From assembly GCA_047528275.1 (NCBI GenBank), contig CP180023.1, positions 124,001-188,000 of the forward strand: DNA of 64,000 nt, in the 5' to 3' direction. Within the stretch, counting starts at the first letter, position 1; the number at the start of each line of letters is the position of its first letter. Below the pieces are notes generated by a model, which did no database searches, was not told where the DNA came from, and worked only from the letters and a program-made list of their open reading frames with translations. Made by a program: the position numbers and the translations under genes. Shown in pieces: positions 47,452-56,166 of the stretch. This DNA comes from G039954875 sp047528275 (lineage in GTDB: Bacteria; Bacteroidota; Bacteroidia; Flavobacteriales; Blattabacteriaceae).

Positions 47452-47757
47452 ATGAGCCAGAAGATCAGAGTGAAATTAAAATCCTACGAGCACGCTTTAT
47501 TGGACCGATACACAGAAGAAATTGTAAAAGCCGTTACCTCTACACATGCTGTAGTAAACGGCCCCATACCTTTGCCCACGAAAAAAAGACGGGATACTGT
47601 ATTGCGTTCTCCACACGTATATAAAAAATCGCGTGAACAATACGAACTACCAACACACGTACGAGTAGTAGATATATATAATGCTTCTTCAAAAACTGTA
47701 GACGTTTTGGTAGGTTTGAATTTCCCAAGTGGTATCGAAATAGAAATGAAAACATAA
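47452..47757 (+). CDS. rpsJ: Small ribosomal subunit protein S10
   Basis: A 101-residue S10. It starts MSQKIRVKLKSYEHALLDR, which fixes the ATG at 47452; an in-frame start at 47428 overlaps fusA and adds an 8-residue extension with no counterpart. NGPIPLPTKKRRDTVLRSPH and FPSGIEIEMK are conserved. In other bacteria S10 also partners NusB in antitermination. Confidence 0.96.
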   Translation: MSQKIRVKLKSYEHALLDRYTEEIVKAVTSTHAVVNGPIPLPTKKRRDTVLRSPHVYKKSREQYELPTHVRVVDIYNASSKTVDVLVGLNFPSGIEIEMKT

Positions 47758-47786
47758 TAAATTCATAAAATAAATCTTTAATCCTC

Positions 47787-48413
47787 ATGTCAGGTATCAT
47801 AGGAAAATATACCGGGATGATAAGTCTCTTTGATGAGAACGGGAAAAACATCCCTTGTTCGGTTGTAGAAGCGGGTCCTTGTGTAGTACTTCAAATCAAG
47901 ATCTTGGAAAAAGATGGGTATTCCTCTGTCCAGCTAGGCTTTGATGCTAAAAAAGAAAAAAATACAAGCAAGGCTTTGCAAGGTCATTTTAAGAAAGCAG
48001 GTACATCGCCCAAAAAGAAGTTAGTAGAATTTTATGGAGATTTTATCGATGATCTCAAAACAGGCGATCAAGTCAAAGTAGATCTCTTCAATGAAGGAGA
48101 ATTTGTAGACATTACAGGCGTTACCAAAGGTAAAGGATTTCAAGGTGTAGTGAAGCGTCATGGATTTTCCGGTGTAGGAGAAAGTACCCATGGACAACAT
48201 AACCGCTTGAGAGCACCAGGATCTATCGGAGCAGGATCAGATCCTTCACGAGTATTCAAAGGGACAAGTATGGCAGGTAGAATGGGCGGGGGCAATATTA
48301 CCATTCAGAACCTCAGAGTATTGAAAGTAGATTTGGAGAAAAATCTTCTGATTATAAAGGGATCGGTCCCCGGACCTAAGAATTCATATCTAATTATTAG
48401 GAGATGGAAGTAG
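47787..48413 (+). CDS. rplC: Large ribosomal subunit protein L3
   Basis: A 208-residue L3, near the peptidyl transferase centre and needed early in 50S assembly. VTGVTKGKGFQGV-type sequence is present as ITGVTKGKGFQGVVKRHGF, followed by HNRLRAPGSIGAGSDPSRVF and GRMGGGNITIQNL. It overlaps rplD by 10 bases. Confidence 0.97.
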   Translation: MSGIIGKYTGMISLFDENGKNIPCSVVEAGPCVVLQIKILEKDGYSSVQLGFDAKKEKNTSKALQGHFKKAGTSPKKKLVEFYGDFIDDLKTGDQVKVDLFNEGEFVDITGVTKGKGFQGVVKRHGFSGVGESTHGQHNRLRAPGSIGAGSDPSRVFKGTSMAGRMGGGNITIQNLRVLKVDLEKNLLIIKGSVPGPKNSYLIIRRWK

Positions 48414-49033
48414 TAATATTTGATATCAAAGGCAAAGAAACAGGGCGTCATCTGATTTTAGACAAAAATATTTTTGGGGTCACACCTCATGATCATGCTG
48501 TATATCTTGAGATCAAGCGGTATCTGGCCGCACAACGTCAAGGTACTCATAAAGCGAAGGAACGAAGTGAACTTTCCGGTAGCACGAGAAAGCTCCAACG
48601 TCAGAAAGGTACGGGTAACGCAAGAAAAGGGGACATAAACAACCCTTTATTTAAAGGGGGAGCAAGAGTATTTGGACCCCAGCCAAGAGATTATCAATTC
48701 AAATTAAATAAATCGCTCAAAAGACTAGCTAAGCGTTCTATTTTAAGTAAGAAGCTTAAAGATAATCAGTTGAAAATCGTAGAAGATTTTTCTTTAGACA
48801 TTCCAAAGACTAAAAGTCTTTTAGAGATTGTGAAGTCCTTGAGCATAACTGATAAAAAGACACTAATCATCTTGGAAAAACCAAATAAAAATTTATATTT
48901 GTCCTCCCGAAATCTACAGAGGTTAAAAATCGTAACAAACGATCAATTAAGTAGTTACGAACTTTTAGACGCATCTTATTTGGTTTTTTTAGAAAGCGCT
49001 ATAGAAAAAGTTCAGAAAAAATTGAAAAATTAA
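48404..49033 (+). CDS. rplD: Large ribosomal subunit protein L4
   Basis: A 209-residue L4 lining the exit tunnel; in E. coli it also represses its own S10 operon. The tunnel loop is seen in LSGSTRKLQRQKGTGNARKG and the GGARVFGPQPRDYQFKLNK segment. No S10-leader element is evident upstream of rpsJ, so autoregulation here is not supported. The 10-base overlap with rplC indicates coupling. Confidence 0.97.
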   Translation: MEVVIFDIKGKETGRHLILDKNIFGVTPHDHAVYLEIKRYLAAQRQGTHKAKERSELSGSTRKLQRQKGTGNARKGDINNPLFKGGARVFGPQPRDYQFKLNKSLKRLAKRSILSKKLKDNQLKIVEDFSLDIPKTKSLLEIVKSLSITDKKTLIILEKPNKNLYLSSRNLQRLKIVTNDQLSSYELLDASYLVFLESAIEKVQKKLKN

Positions 49034-49040
49034 GCAATTG

Positions 49041-49331
49041 ATGACTGTGTTAATTAAGCCGTTGATTACAGAAAAGGCTACATCAGATAGTGAGGTAGCA
49101 AATCGTTATACTTTTTTGGTTGATCCTAGAGCTAATAAGATACAAATCAAAAATGAATTAGCACAATTTTATGATGTCACTGTCAAGAATGTAAGGACGA
49201 TGAACTATGGGGCTAAAAAAAAATCTCGGTTCAGAAAAAAAGCTCGGATCTCAGGTTGGACCAATAGAACCAAAAAAGCTATTATAGAATTAGAAGTGGG
49301 TCAAACAATCAATTTTTTTAGTAAAAATTAG
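49041..49331 (+). CDS. rplW: Large ribosomal subunit protein L23
   Basis: A 96-residue L23 at the tunnel exit, docking point for trigger factor and SRP. VLIKPLITEKATSDSE starts the protein, and YTFLVDPRANKIQIKNELAQ and KKAIIELEVGQTINFF follow. A TTG three bases before the ATG is in frame but not needed. Confidence 0.95.
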   Translation: MTVLIKPLITEKATSDSEVANRYTFLVDPRANKIQIKNELAQFYDVTVKNVRTMNYGAKKKSRFRKKARISGWTNRTKKAIIELEVGQTINFFSKN

Positions 49332-49335
49332 GATT

Positions 49336-50160
49336 ATGTCAGTAAGAGCATTGAAGCCGACTACGCCGAGTCAGAGATTTAGGATCGTAAATAACTTTGA
49401 GGAGATTACTACGTCTTCTCCTGAAAAATCCTTGACCAAAGGTAAACACAGATCCGGAGGTAGGAACGACCGTGGTAAAATGACTATGCGTTATACAGGA
49501 GGTGGGCATAAAAAGAAATACAGAATTATCGATTATAAAAGAGATAAATTTGGCATCCCTGCTACAGTAAAATCTATAGAATACGATCCGAACAGATCCT
49601 CATTTATCGCATTGCTCAACTATTCAGACGGAGAGAAACGTTATATCATAGCCCAAAATGGCCTCAAAATAGGTCAGCAGGTTATATCAGGTCAAAAAAT
49701 ACCCCCCAATTTGGGCTATGCGATGCAGCTAAGTAAGATCCCTCTTGGGACAGTGATTTCTTGTATAGAGCTTAGACCTGGTCAAGGAGCTGTGATGGCC
49801 CGTAGTGCTGGTTCTTATGCACAATTGCTTGCTAGGGATGGTAAATATGCCATAGTTAAATTACCTTCAGGTGAGACCAGAATGATCCTCCTCAGCTGTA
49901 TGGCTACTATAGGATCAGTTTCCAATGCAGACCATCAACTCGAAGTATCAGGCAAGGCTGGTAGGAATCGTTGGTTGGGAAGGAGACCACGTACGAGAGG
50001 TGTAGCAATGAACCCAGTAGACCATCCTATGGGCGGTGGCGAAGGTAGAGCTTCAGGTGGTCACCCCAGAAGTAGAAAAGGTCTACCTGCTAAAGGTTTT
50101 AAAACACGTGTACAGAAAAAATCATCGACTCAATATATTGTAGAACGTAGGAAAAAATAA
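49336..50160 (+). CDS. rplB: Large ribosomal subunit protein L2
   Basis: A 274-residue L2, needed for subunit association and peptidyl transfer. Conserved parts: RNDRGKMTMRYTGGGHKKKY near 43, GQGAVMARSAGSYAQL near 150, and the C-terminal MNPVDHPMGGGEGRASGGHP carrying the key histidine. Complete, 4 bases after rplW. Confidence 0.98.
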   Translation: MSVRALKPTTPSQRFRIVNNFEEITTSSPEKSLTKGKHRSGGRNDRGKMTMRYTGGGHKKKYRIIDYKRDKFGIPATVKSIEYDPNRSSFIALLNYSDGEKRYIIAQNGLKIGQQVISGQKIPPNLGYAMQLSKIPLGTVISCIELRPGQGAVMARSAGSYAQLLARDGKYAIVKLPSGETRMILLSCMATIGSVSNADHQLEVSGKAGRNRWLGRRPRTRGVAMNPVDHPMGGGEGRASGGHPRSRKGLPAKGFKTRVQKKSSTQYIVERRKK

Positions 50161-50172
50161 CTATTTTTCATT

Positions 50173-50451
50173 ATGGCGCGCTCATTAAAAAAAGGTCCAT
50201 ATGTATTTTATAAATTATCTGATAAGGTCCTTATTAATCAGAAATTAGGAAAAAAGACTGTAATCAAGACCTGGTCAAGGGCATCAATGATCATCCCTGA
50301 ATTTGTAAGTCAAACTTTTGCGGTATATAATGGTAAACAATATATCCCAGTATATATCACCGAAAATATGGTGGGACATAAATTGGGAGAATTTGCGCCT
50401 ACGCGCATATTTCGTAGGCATGCAGGTTCGAAAAATAAAGGTAAGAAGTAA
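50173..50451 (+). CDS. rpsS: Small ribosomal subunit protein S19
   Basis: A 92-residue S19 of the 30S head. MARSLKKGPYVFYKLSDKV, IKTWSRASMIIPEFVSQTF and MVGHKLGEFAPTRIFRRHAG are family signatures. It sits between rplB and rplV as usual. Confidence 0.97.
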   Translation: MARSLKKGPYVFYKLSDKVLINQKLGKKTVIKTWSRASMIIPEFVSQTFAVYNGKQYIPVYITENMVGHKLGEFAPTRIFRRHAGSKNKGKK

Positions 50452-50470
50452 AACATTAGATCAAATTACC

Positions 50471-50872
50471 ATGGGGTCAAGAAAAAGGCTCAGTGCTGAG
50501 TATCGCAAACAAACTAAAAAACATTGGGTATGTTTCTCATTGCAAAACCATCCTACATCACCACGTAAAATGCGGTTGATGGTAGATCTAATCCGTGATA
50601 TGGATATAGATCAAGCTTTAGGTGTTTTGAAATACAGTAAAAAAGAAGCCTCCAATGCTCTTGAAAAACTTTTATTATCCGGTTTGGCTAATTGGCAGTT
50701 GAAAAATCAAGACAAGGACATAGAAGATGCAGACTTATATGTTAAGACGGTTACAGTAGACAATGCTCGTACATTGAAGAGATTACGACCTGCACCTCAG
50801 GGGAGAGGACATAGGATCAGAAAACGATCCAATCATGTAAGAATTAAAATAGGAAGTAGAAAGGACGATTAA
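50471..50872 (+). CDS. rplV: Large ribosomal subunit protein L22
   Basis: A 133-residue L22 lining the exit tunnel. The ATG at 50471 gives MGSRKRLSAEYRKQ, the bacteroidete form; the open frame reaches back into rpsS, but that part is not L22. NHPTSPRKMRLMVDLIRDMD and RPAPQGRGHRIRKRSNHV are conserved, the latter forming the tunnel hairpin. Confidence 0.96.
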   Translation: MGSRKRLSAEYRKQTKKHWVCFSLQNHPTSPRKMRLMVDLIRDMDIDQALGVLKYSKKEASNALEKLLLSGLANWQLKNQDKDIEDADLYVKTVTVDNARTLKRLRPAPQGRGHRIRKRSNHVRIKIGSRKDD

Positions 50873-50874
50873 AT

Positions 50875-51615
50875 ATGGGACAAAAAACGAATCCAATTGC
50901 CAATCGTCTGGGTAACATTATGGGATGGCAGTCTAGTTGGTGTGGTGATTACCGCCAAAGGATAGAAGAAGATCATCGCATAAGGCAATATATCGATGCA
51001 CGTTTGGTAAAATCCGGTGTTTCTCGCGTTTATATAGAACGTACGTTAAGATTCATCACCATCACACTCACTACTTCCCGTCCGGCTTTAGTCATAGGCA
51101 AAGGCGGAGATGAAGTAGATAAACTTAAAAATGAGTTGAAAAGAATTACTAAAAAAGAAGTTCAGATCAATATATTAGAAATCAAGCGACCCGAGCTCGA
51201 TGCACCCTTAGTAGCTAAAAGTATAGCACGTCAGATCGAAAGCCGTGCCTCCTATAAAAAAGCTATTAAACAAGCCATCATGTCTGCCATTCGTATGAAT
51301 GCCGAAGGGATTAAAATACAAGTTTCCGGTCGTTTAAATGGTGCAGAGATGTCACGTACAGAGCATTACAAGGAAGGAAGCATTTCCCTCTCTACCTTTC
51401 GAGTAGATGTGGACTACGCTACAAGCGAAGCACACACTGTTTCAGGAAGGATAGGCGTCAAGGTATGGATCAAAAAAGAAGAAGTCTATGGCAGCAGGGA
51501 ATTATCTCCTTTAACCGGCTTGCAGAAGAAACAAAAAAGCCCTACCAAATTGGGTTCTGGTAAACGTCGTAATGATACAGATACCGAACTGAAAAGAAAA
51601 AAAATAATCATCTGA
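50875..51615 (+). CDS. rpsC: Small ribosomal subunit protein S3
   Basis: A 246-residue S3 at the mRNA entry site. The KH domain core RPALVIGKGGDEVDKLKNEL lies near 63-82; the C-terminal domain has RLNGAEMSRTEHYKEGSISL and GRIGVKVWIKKEE. The start MGQKTNPIANRLG is standard. It begins 2 bases after rplV. Confidence 0.97.
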   Translation: MGQKTNPIANRLGNIMGWQSSWCGDYRQRIEEDHRIRQYIDARLVKSGVSRVYIERTLRFITITLTTSRPALVIGKGGDEVDKLKNELKRITKKEVQINILEIKRPELDAPLVAKSIARQIESRASYKKAIKQAIMSAIRMNAEGIKIQVSGRLNGAEMSRTEHYKEGSISLSTFRVDVDYATSEAHTVSGRIGVKVWIKKEEVYGSRELSPLTGLQKKQKSPTKLGSGKRRNDTDTELKRKKIII

Positions 51616-51628
51616 ATTGATTTAACTC

Positions 51629-52048
51629 ATGTTACAGCCTAAAAGAACCAAATACAATAAGCAACAAAAAGGCCGTATGAAAGGTAACGCCACAAGAGGC
51701 ACAAAACTTAGTTTTGGTAGCTTTGGTATCAAGACACTAGATTCGGCATGGCTTACGGCGCGTCAATTGGAAGCTGCACGCGTTGCGGCAACTCGCTATA
51801 TGAAAAGAGAAGGGCAGTTGTGGATAAAAATATTTCCCGATAAGCCAGCCACTAAGAAGCCGCAAGAAGTTCGTATGGGTAAGGGGAAAGGTGCTGTAGA
51901 ATATTGGGTAGCAGTAGTAAAGCCTGGTCGAATCCTGTTTGAAATTGATGGAGTTAATCCGGAAATAGCAAAAGAAACCTTACGTTTAGCTGCTCAGAAA
52001 TTACCGGTAAGGACCAAGTTTATTGTAGCGAATGATTTGAACAGTTAA
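51629..52048 (+). CDS. rplP: Large ribosomal subunit protein L16
   Basis: A 139-residue L16, helping tRNA placement in the A site. MLQPKRTKYNKQQKGRMKG, QLEAARVAATRYMKREGQLW and VRMGKGKGAVEYWVAVVKPG are conserved. Complete. Confidence 0.97.
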   Translation: MLQPKRTKYNKQQKGRMKGNATRGTKLSFGSFGIKTLDSAWLTARQLEAARVAATRYMKREGQLWIKIFPDKPATKKPQEVRMGKGKGAVEYWVAVVKPGRILFEIDGVNPEIAKETLRLAAQKLPVRTKFIVANDLNS

Positions 52049-52063
52049 ATATTTTTATTTAAA

Positions 52064-52291
52064 GTGAAAGCATCTGAAATTAGGACGCGCTCTATTGAGC
52101 AGATCCAAGATACTTTGAAGATACACAAAAAGCAATATCAACAAATGAAATTTGATCATCATATTTCATCTTTAAAGAAACCTATTGAACTTAGGTGTAG
52201 TAGGAGAGAGATCGCCCGTCTTGCGACCATATTGTGTCAAAAAAAAAATGAGGTAATTGTTGACCCAATTCATTATGAAAAGAAATTCTAG
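52064..52291 (+). CDS. rpmC: Large ribosomal subunit protein L29
   Basis: A 75-residue L29 with a GTG start (MKASEIRTRSIEQIQDTL). The two-helix family pattern continues through YQQMKFDHHISSLKKPIELR and SRREIARLATI. It runs about 10 residues longer than many homologues and overlaps rpsQ by 17 bases. Part of the C-terminal tail may simply be read-on into rpsQ. Confidence 0.93.
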   Translation: MKASEIRTRSIEQIQDTLKIHKKQYQQMKFDHHISSLKKPIELRCSRREIARLATILCQKKNEVIVDPIHYEKKF

Positions 52292-52529
52292 AAGAGAAAG
52301 GATCGGAGTGGTCACCAGCAATAAAATGAATAAGACCATAGTTGTCACTGAAACCAAGCGTATCAAACATCCACGTTATGGCAAGGCTGTTTTGAAAACC
52401 AAGAAGTACGTTGCACATGACGAAGAAAACAGCTCCAATGAAGGAGACCGAGTCAAGATTATGGAGACCCGTCCCTTGAGTAAAAATAAATGTTGGAGAT
52501 TGGTACAGATCGAACAAAAAGCCAAATAA
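52275..52529 (+). CDS. rpsQ: Small ribosomal subunit protein S17
   Basis: An 84-residue S17, an early 16S rRNA binder. MKRNSRRERIGVVTSNKMNK fixes the ATG at 52275. KHPRYGKAVLKTKKYVAHDE and GDRVKIMETRPLSKNKCWRL are conserved. It overlaps the end of rpmC by 17 bases. Confidence 0.96.
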   Translation: MKRNSRRERIGVVTSNKMNKTIVVTETKRIKHPRYGKAVLKTKKYVAHDEENSSNEGDRVKIMETRPLSKNKCWRLVQIEQKAK

Positions 52530-52530
52530 T

Positions 52531-52899
52531 ATGTTACAGCAAGAATCCAGACTTAGGGTAGCGGACAATACAGGTGCTAAAGAAGTATTGCTTCTACGTG
52601 TACTTGGAGGTACTAAAAGACGATATGCATCAGTGGGTGATTCCATTGTAGTTTCTGTAAAAGAAGCCGTTCCTGGAGGAAATATCAAAAAAGGACAGGT
52701 TTCTAAAGCAGTTGTTGTTAGAACTAAGAAAAAAAATCGTCGCAAAGACGGTTCATATATTGGGTTTGACGACAACGCTTGCATATTACTCAACGCAACC
52801 GGAGAAATGCGCGGTACACGAGTATTTGGTCCAGTAGCTAGAGAATTACGAGAAAGGGAGTATATGAAAATCGTTTCATTAGCCCCCGAAGTACTTTAA
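52531..52899 (+). CDS. rplN: Large ribosomal subunit protein L14
   Basis: A 122-residue L14, the docking surface for RsfS (gene at 24834). MLQQESRLRVADNTGAKEVL, GDSIVVSVKEAVPGGNIKKG and the terminal FGPVARELREREYMKIVSLA are hallmarks. It begins one base after rpsQ. Confidence 0.98.
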   Translation: MLQQESRLRVADNTGAKEVLLLRVLGGTKRRYASVGDSIVVSVKEAVPGGNIKKGQVSKAVVVRTKKKNRRKDGSYIGFDDNACILLNATGEMRGTRVFGPVARELREREYMKIVSLAPEVL

Positions 52900-52910
52900 A
52901 TTTTAAGATT

Positions 52911-53243
52911 ATGACAAAGTTGAAGATCAAGACAGGAGATGAAGTTATCGTTTTGTCAGGAAATAACAAAGGGAGTAAAGGCGCCATTCTGAAAGTCCTT
53001 CCCAAGAAAGACAGAGCTGTTGTCAGTGGAGTGAACCTAGTTAAAAAACACATCAAACCCACTGCGGCTAAACCTCAAGGTGGTATTATAAAAAAAGAAG
53101 CTCCTTTGCATATTTCCAATTTGGCCATCATAGACCCTAAAGATGGAAAACCTACGCGGGTAGGCTTTCAGATACAAGACGGAAAGAAAGTCCGCTTAAC
53201 TAAAAGATCAGGAGAAATATTAAAAGATATTGTAAAAAATTGA
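52911..53243 (+). CDS. rplX: Large ribosomal subunit protein L24
   Basis: A 110-residue L24 with the KOW motif KTGDEVIVLSGNNKGSKGAI near 7-26 and VNLVKKHIKPTAAKPQGGII. It is an assembly initiator of the 50S subunit. Its TGA overlaps the TTG start of rplE (TTGA). Confidence 0.96.
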   Translation: MTKLKIKTGDEVIVLSGNNKGSKGAILKVLPKKDRAVVSGVNLVKKHIKPTAAKPQGGIIKKEAPLHISNLAIIDPKDGKPTRVGFQIQDGKKVRLTKRSGEILKDIVKN

Positions 53244-53803
53244 AAAACTCCATAACCTATTTACCAAGACCCAAAAAATCATACCGAGAAAATATCATTC
53301 CTGTATTGATGAGGGAGTTCGGATACCGTTCGATCATGCAAGTTCCCAAGCTGGAAAAAATTGTTGTAAGTCAAGGAATCGGCGCTGCCGTGGCAGATAA
53401 GAAACTCGTCGATTATTCTGTTGCAGATCTCACGGCGATTACTGGACAAAAAGCCGTTTCTTGCCTATCCAAACAAGACGAAGCAGGTTTCAAATTGCGA
53501 AAAAATATGCCTATAGGTTGCAAAGTGACCCTACGTCAAGATAAAATGTATGAATTTTTAGACCGATTGATCACAGCAGCTCTACCCAGGGTAAGAGATT
53601 TCAATGGTGTTAAGTCTAGCGGTTTCGATGGAAGAGGCAATTATAATATGGGCATCACCGAACAAATCATATTCCCTGAATTGGATATCGATCAAGTGAA
53701 AAAAATTTCAGGAATGAACATCACTTTTGTTACGTCTGCTAAAACCGATAAAGAAGCTAAATTCCTTTTGACTCAATTCGGTTTACCATTTAAAAAGAAT
53801 TAA
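53240..53803 (+). CDS. rplE: Large ribosomal subunit protein L5
   Basis: A 187-residue L5 of the central protuberance, binding 5S rRNA. The start is a TTG overlapping the rplX stop by 4 bases. It gives an N-terminus (KNSITYLPRPKKSYRENIIP) of family length; the next ATG, about 23 codons in, would remove conserved residues. Core: MQVPKLEKIVVSQGIGAAVA, KLRKNMPIGCKVTLRQDKMY, LPRVRDFNGV and FVTSAKTDKEA. Confidence 0.95.
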   Translation: MKNSITYLPRPKKSYRENIIPVLMREFGYRSIMQVPKLEKIVVSQGIGAAVADKKLVDYSVADLTAITGQKAVSCLSKQDEAGFKLRKNMPIGCKVTLRQDKMYEFLDRLITAALPRVRDFNGVKSSGFDGRGNYNMGITEQIIFPELDIDQVKKISGMNITFVTSAKTDKEAKFLLTQFGLPFKKN

Positions 53804-53806
53804 TCT

Positions 53807-54076
53807 ATGGCCAAAGAATCAGTAAAAGCGCGACAGAGAAAAAGAGAAAGGCTTGTACAGAAATATGCCAAAAAACGAGAAGCCCTTAAAGAAGCTAAGG
53901 ACTATGAAGCCTTACAACGGTTGCCTAAAAATGCTTTACCAGTACGTTTACACAATCGGTGTTCCCTCACCGGAAGGCCCAAAGGGTACATGCGTTTATA
54001 TGGTATCTCACGTATAAAATTTAGGGAATTGGCATCTCAAGGTTATATCCCTGGTGTAAGAAAATCCAGTTGGTAA
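53807..54076 (+). CDS. rpsN: Small ribosomal subunit protein S14 (zinc-independent form)
   Basis: An 89-residue S14 of the long, cysteine-free (C-minus) type; the CxxC zinc motifs of the short form are absent. RLHNRCSLTGRPKGYMRLYG and ISRIKFRELASQGYIPGVRK are conserved. Complete, 3 bases after rplE. Confidence 0.97.
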   Translation: MAKESVKARQRKRERLVQKYAKKREALKEAKDYEALQRLPKNALPVRLHNRCSLTGRPKGYMRLYGISRIKFRELASQGYIPGVRKSSW

Positions 54077-54107
54077 AATTTAACACTTTAATAACATAAA
54101 ATAAATT

Positions 54108-54509
54108 ATGAATACAGATCCAATAGCTGATTATCTGACACGTATCCGAAATGCTTCTCGTGTAGGGCATCGTACTGTAGAAATTCCAGCTTCTAATTTG
54201 AAAAAAGATATGACTAAGATGTTATTTGATCATGGTTATATTTTGAATTATAAGTTTGAGGAAAACAAAGATATACAAGGTCAAATTAAAATCGCATTGA
54301 AATATGATCGTATCAACCATACCTCTGTGATCAAACACATTAAGCGTATAAGCAAGCCGGGTTTGAGAAAGTATTGTAGTGCTAAAGGATTGCCTCGAGT
54401 ATTGAATGGACTTGGAATTGCGATCCTCTCTACCTCCCAAGGAGTGATGACTGATAAGCAAGCACGAAAAATTAATGTCGGAGGCGAGGTATTGTGTTAT
54501 GTTTATTAA
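54108..54509 (+). CDS. rpsH: Small ribosomal subunit protein S8
   Basis: A 133-residue S8, a 16S rRNA binder and, in E. coli, repressor of the spc operon. MNTDPIADYLTRIRNASRVG, ISKPGLRKYCSAKGLPRVLN and GLGIAILSTSQGVMTDKQAR match the family. The 31-base gap before it is among the larger gaps inside the cluster. Confidence 0.97.
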   Translation: MNTDPIADYLTRIRNASRVGHRTVEIPASNLKKDMTKMLFDHGYILNYKFEENKDIQGQIKIALKYDRINHTSVIKHIKRISKPGLRKYCSAKGLPRVLNGLGIAILSTSQGVMTDKQARKINVGGEVLCYVY

Positions 54510-54519
54510 AAGTTGAGTT

Positions 54520-55065
54520 ATGTCTAGAATTGGTAAAATCCCTATATTTATCCCTCAAGGAGTTATTGTAAAAATGGAAGATAAAAAAGTCTTAGTAAAG
54601 GGACCTTTGGGCGAATTATTTCAGAAAATTCATGGAAATATTCAAGTAGAAATCCAAGAAGGACAACTACTCGTTAAACGAGTTTCGGAGCAGAAAGAAA
54701 ATCGCTCTTTTCACGGTTTATACCGCATGCTCATTCACAACATGATCATGGGAGTCACAACTGGTTTTACTAGAGAATTAGAATTGATCGGAGTAGGATA
54801 TCGTGCTTCGAATCGTGATCAGATCTTGGAATTAAGCCTAGGTTTTTCTCATAATATTATCATGCAATGCCCTCAAGAAGTTAAAATAGAAACTAAAACC
54901 GAGAAAGGAAAAAACTCATTGATTATTTTAAAGTCTTGTGACAAACAACTCTTAGGAATAGTTGCTGCCAAAATTCGTTCTTTTAGAAAGCCTGAACCAT
55001 ATAAAGGAAAAGGTGTGAGATATATAGGTGAAATAGTCCGGAGAAAAGCAGGTAAGTCTGCTTAA
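54520..55065 (+). CDS. rplF: Large ribosomal subunit protein L6
   Basis: A 181-residue L6 at the factor-binding site. MSRIGKIPIFIPQGVIVKME, VTTGFTRELELIGVGYRASN and RKPEPYKGKGVRYIGEIVRR are conserved; the last is the L6 signature. Confidence 0.97.
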   Translation: MSRIGKIPIFIPQGVIVKMEDKKVLVKGPLGELFQKIHGNIQVEIQEGQLLVKRVSEQKENRSFHGLYRMLIHNMIMGVTTGFTRELELIGVGYRASNRDQILELSLGFSHNIIMQCPQEVKIETKTEKGKNSLIILKSCDKQLLGIVAAKIRSFRKPEPYKGKGVRYIGEIVRRKAGKSA

Positions 55066-55076
55066 ATATTGATAAA

Positions 55077-55433
55077 ATGAGATTGACAAAAAAAAAAAGG
55101 AGAACGAAAATAAAATCTAGAGTTTGTAAGAAAATCTCTGGCGTTTCAGATAGGCCAAGGATATCCATTTTCAAAAGTAATAAAGAGATCTATGCTCAGA
55201 TTATTGATGATACTAAAGGTATCACATTGGTTTCTGCCTCTTCAAAAGAAAAAGGTATTTCCATAGATAAAACGACTAAAATGATTGTAGCTGCTGAAAT
55301 CGGCAAGCGTTTAGCCCAAAAAGCTAAGCAAGCTGGTATAGAACAAGTAGTTTTTGATAGGAATGGATACTTATATCATGGGAGGGTCAAATCTTTGGCT
55401 GAAGGTGCGCGAGAAATGGGATTAAAATTCTAA
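55077..55433 (+). CDS. rplR: Large ribosomal subunit protein L18
   Basis: A 118-residue L18, which binds 5S rRNA together with L5. The basic N-terminus (KKKRRTKIKSRVCKKISGVS) is followed by RPRISIFKSNKEIYAQIIDD and VFDRNGYLYHGRVKSLAEGA. Complete. Confidence 0.97.
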   Translation: MRLTKKKRRTKIKSRVCKKISGVSDRPRISIFKSNKEIYAQIIDDTKGITLVSASSKEKGISIDKTTKMIVAAEIGKRLAQKAKQAGIEQVVFDRNGYLYHGRVKSLAEGAREMGLKF

Positions 55434-55443
55434 GAAAAATGAT

Positions 55444-55965
55444 ATGTTAGGATTCAAAAAAGTAGAAAGAGTTAGACCGGGTGGTCTAGAATTAAAAGAA
55501 CGTCTGGTTACCATGAAAAGGGTATGCAAAGTCACCAAAGGAAGACGATATTTCAGTTTCAGTGCCGTTGTAGTCAAAGGAGATGAAAATGGAGTAGTGG
55601 GATATGGATTTGGAAAATCAAAAGAAGCACCTGATGCTATTTATAAAGCAGGTGAACAAGCTAAAAAGAATCTGGTCCGAGTACCCATGTCTAAAGGGAC
55701 CATCCCTCACGAACAAGAGGGTAAGTTTAGCGGCGCACGTGTTTTCATCCGTCCAGCTTCTGAAGGTACCGGTATACTTGCCGGTGGATCAATGCGTGCT
55801 GTATTGGAGCTTGCAGGAGTATCCAATGTATTATCCAAATCAAAAGGTTCGTCCAACCCCCATAATGTAGTCAAAGCTACTATCAGAGCCTTGATAAGTC
55901 TGAGGAGTGCAGATGTAATAGCCAAAGAAAGAGGAATTTCTATAAAGAAATTATTTAAAGGATAG
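55444..55965 (+). CDS. rpsE: Small ribosomal subunit protein S5
   Basis: A 173-residue S5, involved in decoding accuracy and mRNA entry. VCKVTKGRRYFSFSAVVVKG, VGYGFGKSKEAPDAIYKAGE and the double-stranded RNA-binding fold are clear. IRPASEGTGILAGGSMRAVL and ELAGVSNVLSKSKGSSNPHN follow. Confidence 0.97.
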   Translation: MLGFKKVERVRPGGLELKERLVTMKRVCKVTKGRRYFSFSAVVVKGDENGVVGYGFGKSKEAPDAIYKAGEQAKKNLVRVPMSKGTIPHEQEGKFSGARVFIRPASEGTGILAGGSMRAVLELAGVSNVLSKSKGSSNPHNVVKATIRALISLRSADVIAKERGISIKKLFKG

Positions 55966-55976
55966 AATATGATAAG

Positions 55977-56165
55977 ATGAGTGAAAATAAAATGATTCGA
56001 TTGAAACAAATAAGAAGTGCTATCGATTGCTCTAAAGTACAAAAATCGACTCTTTGTGCGTTAGGACTGAAGAAAATCAATCAAGAAGTTAGACATAAAA
56101 TCAGTCCACAAATCTTAGGTATGATAAGTAGAGTAGCTCATTTATTAAAAATAAATAAAATTTGA
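55977..56165 (+). CDS. rpmD: Large ribosomal subunit protein L30
   Basis: A 62-residue L30. MIRLKQIRSAIDCSKVQKST and LCALGLKKINQEVRHKISPQ fit the small two-helix, three-strand family. A start at the second ATG (55992) would give 57 residues, closer to the usual length; either is possible. It lies between rpsE and rplO as expected, 1 base from rplO. Confidence 0.93.
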   Translation: MSENKMIRLKQIRSAIDCSKVQKSTLCALGLKKINQEVRHKISPQILGMISRVAHLLKINKI

Positions 56166-56166
56166 A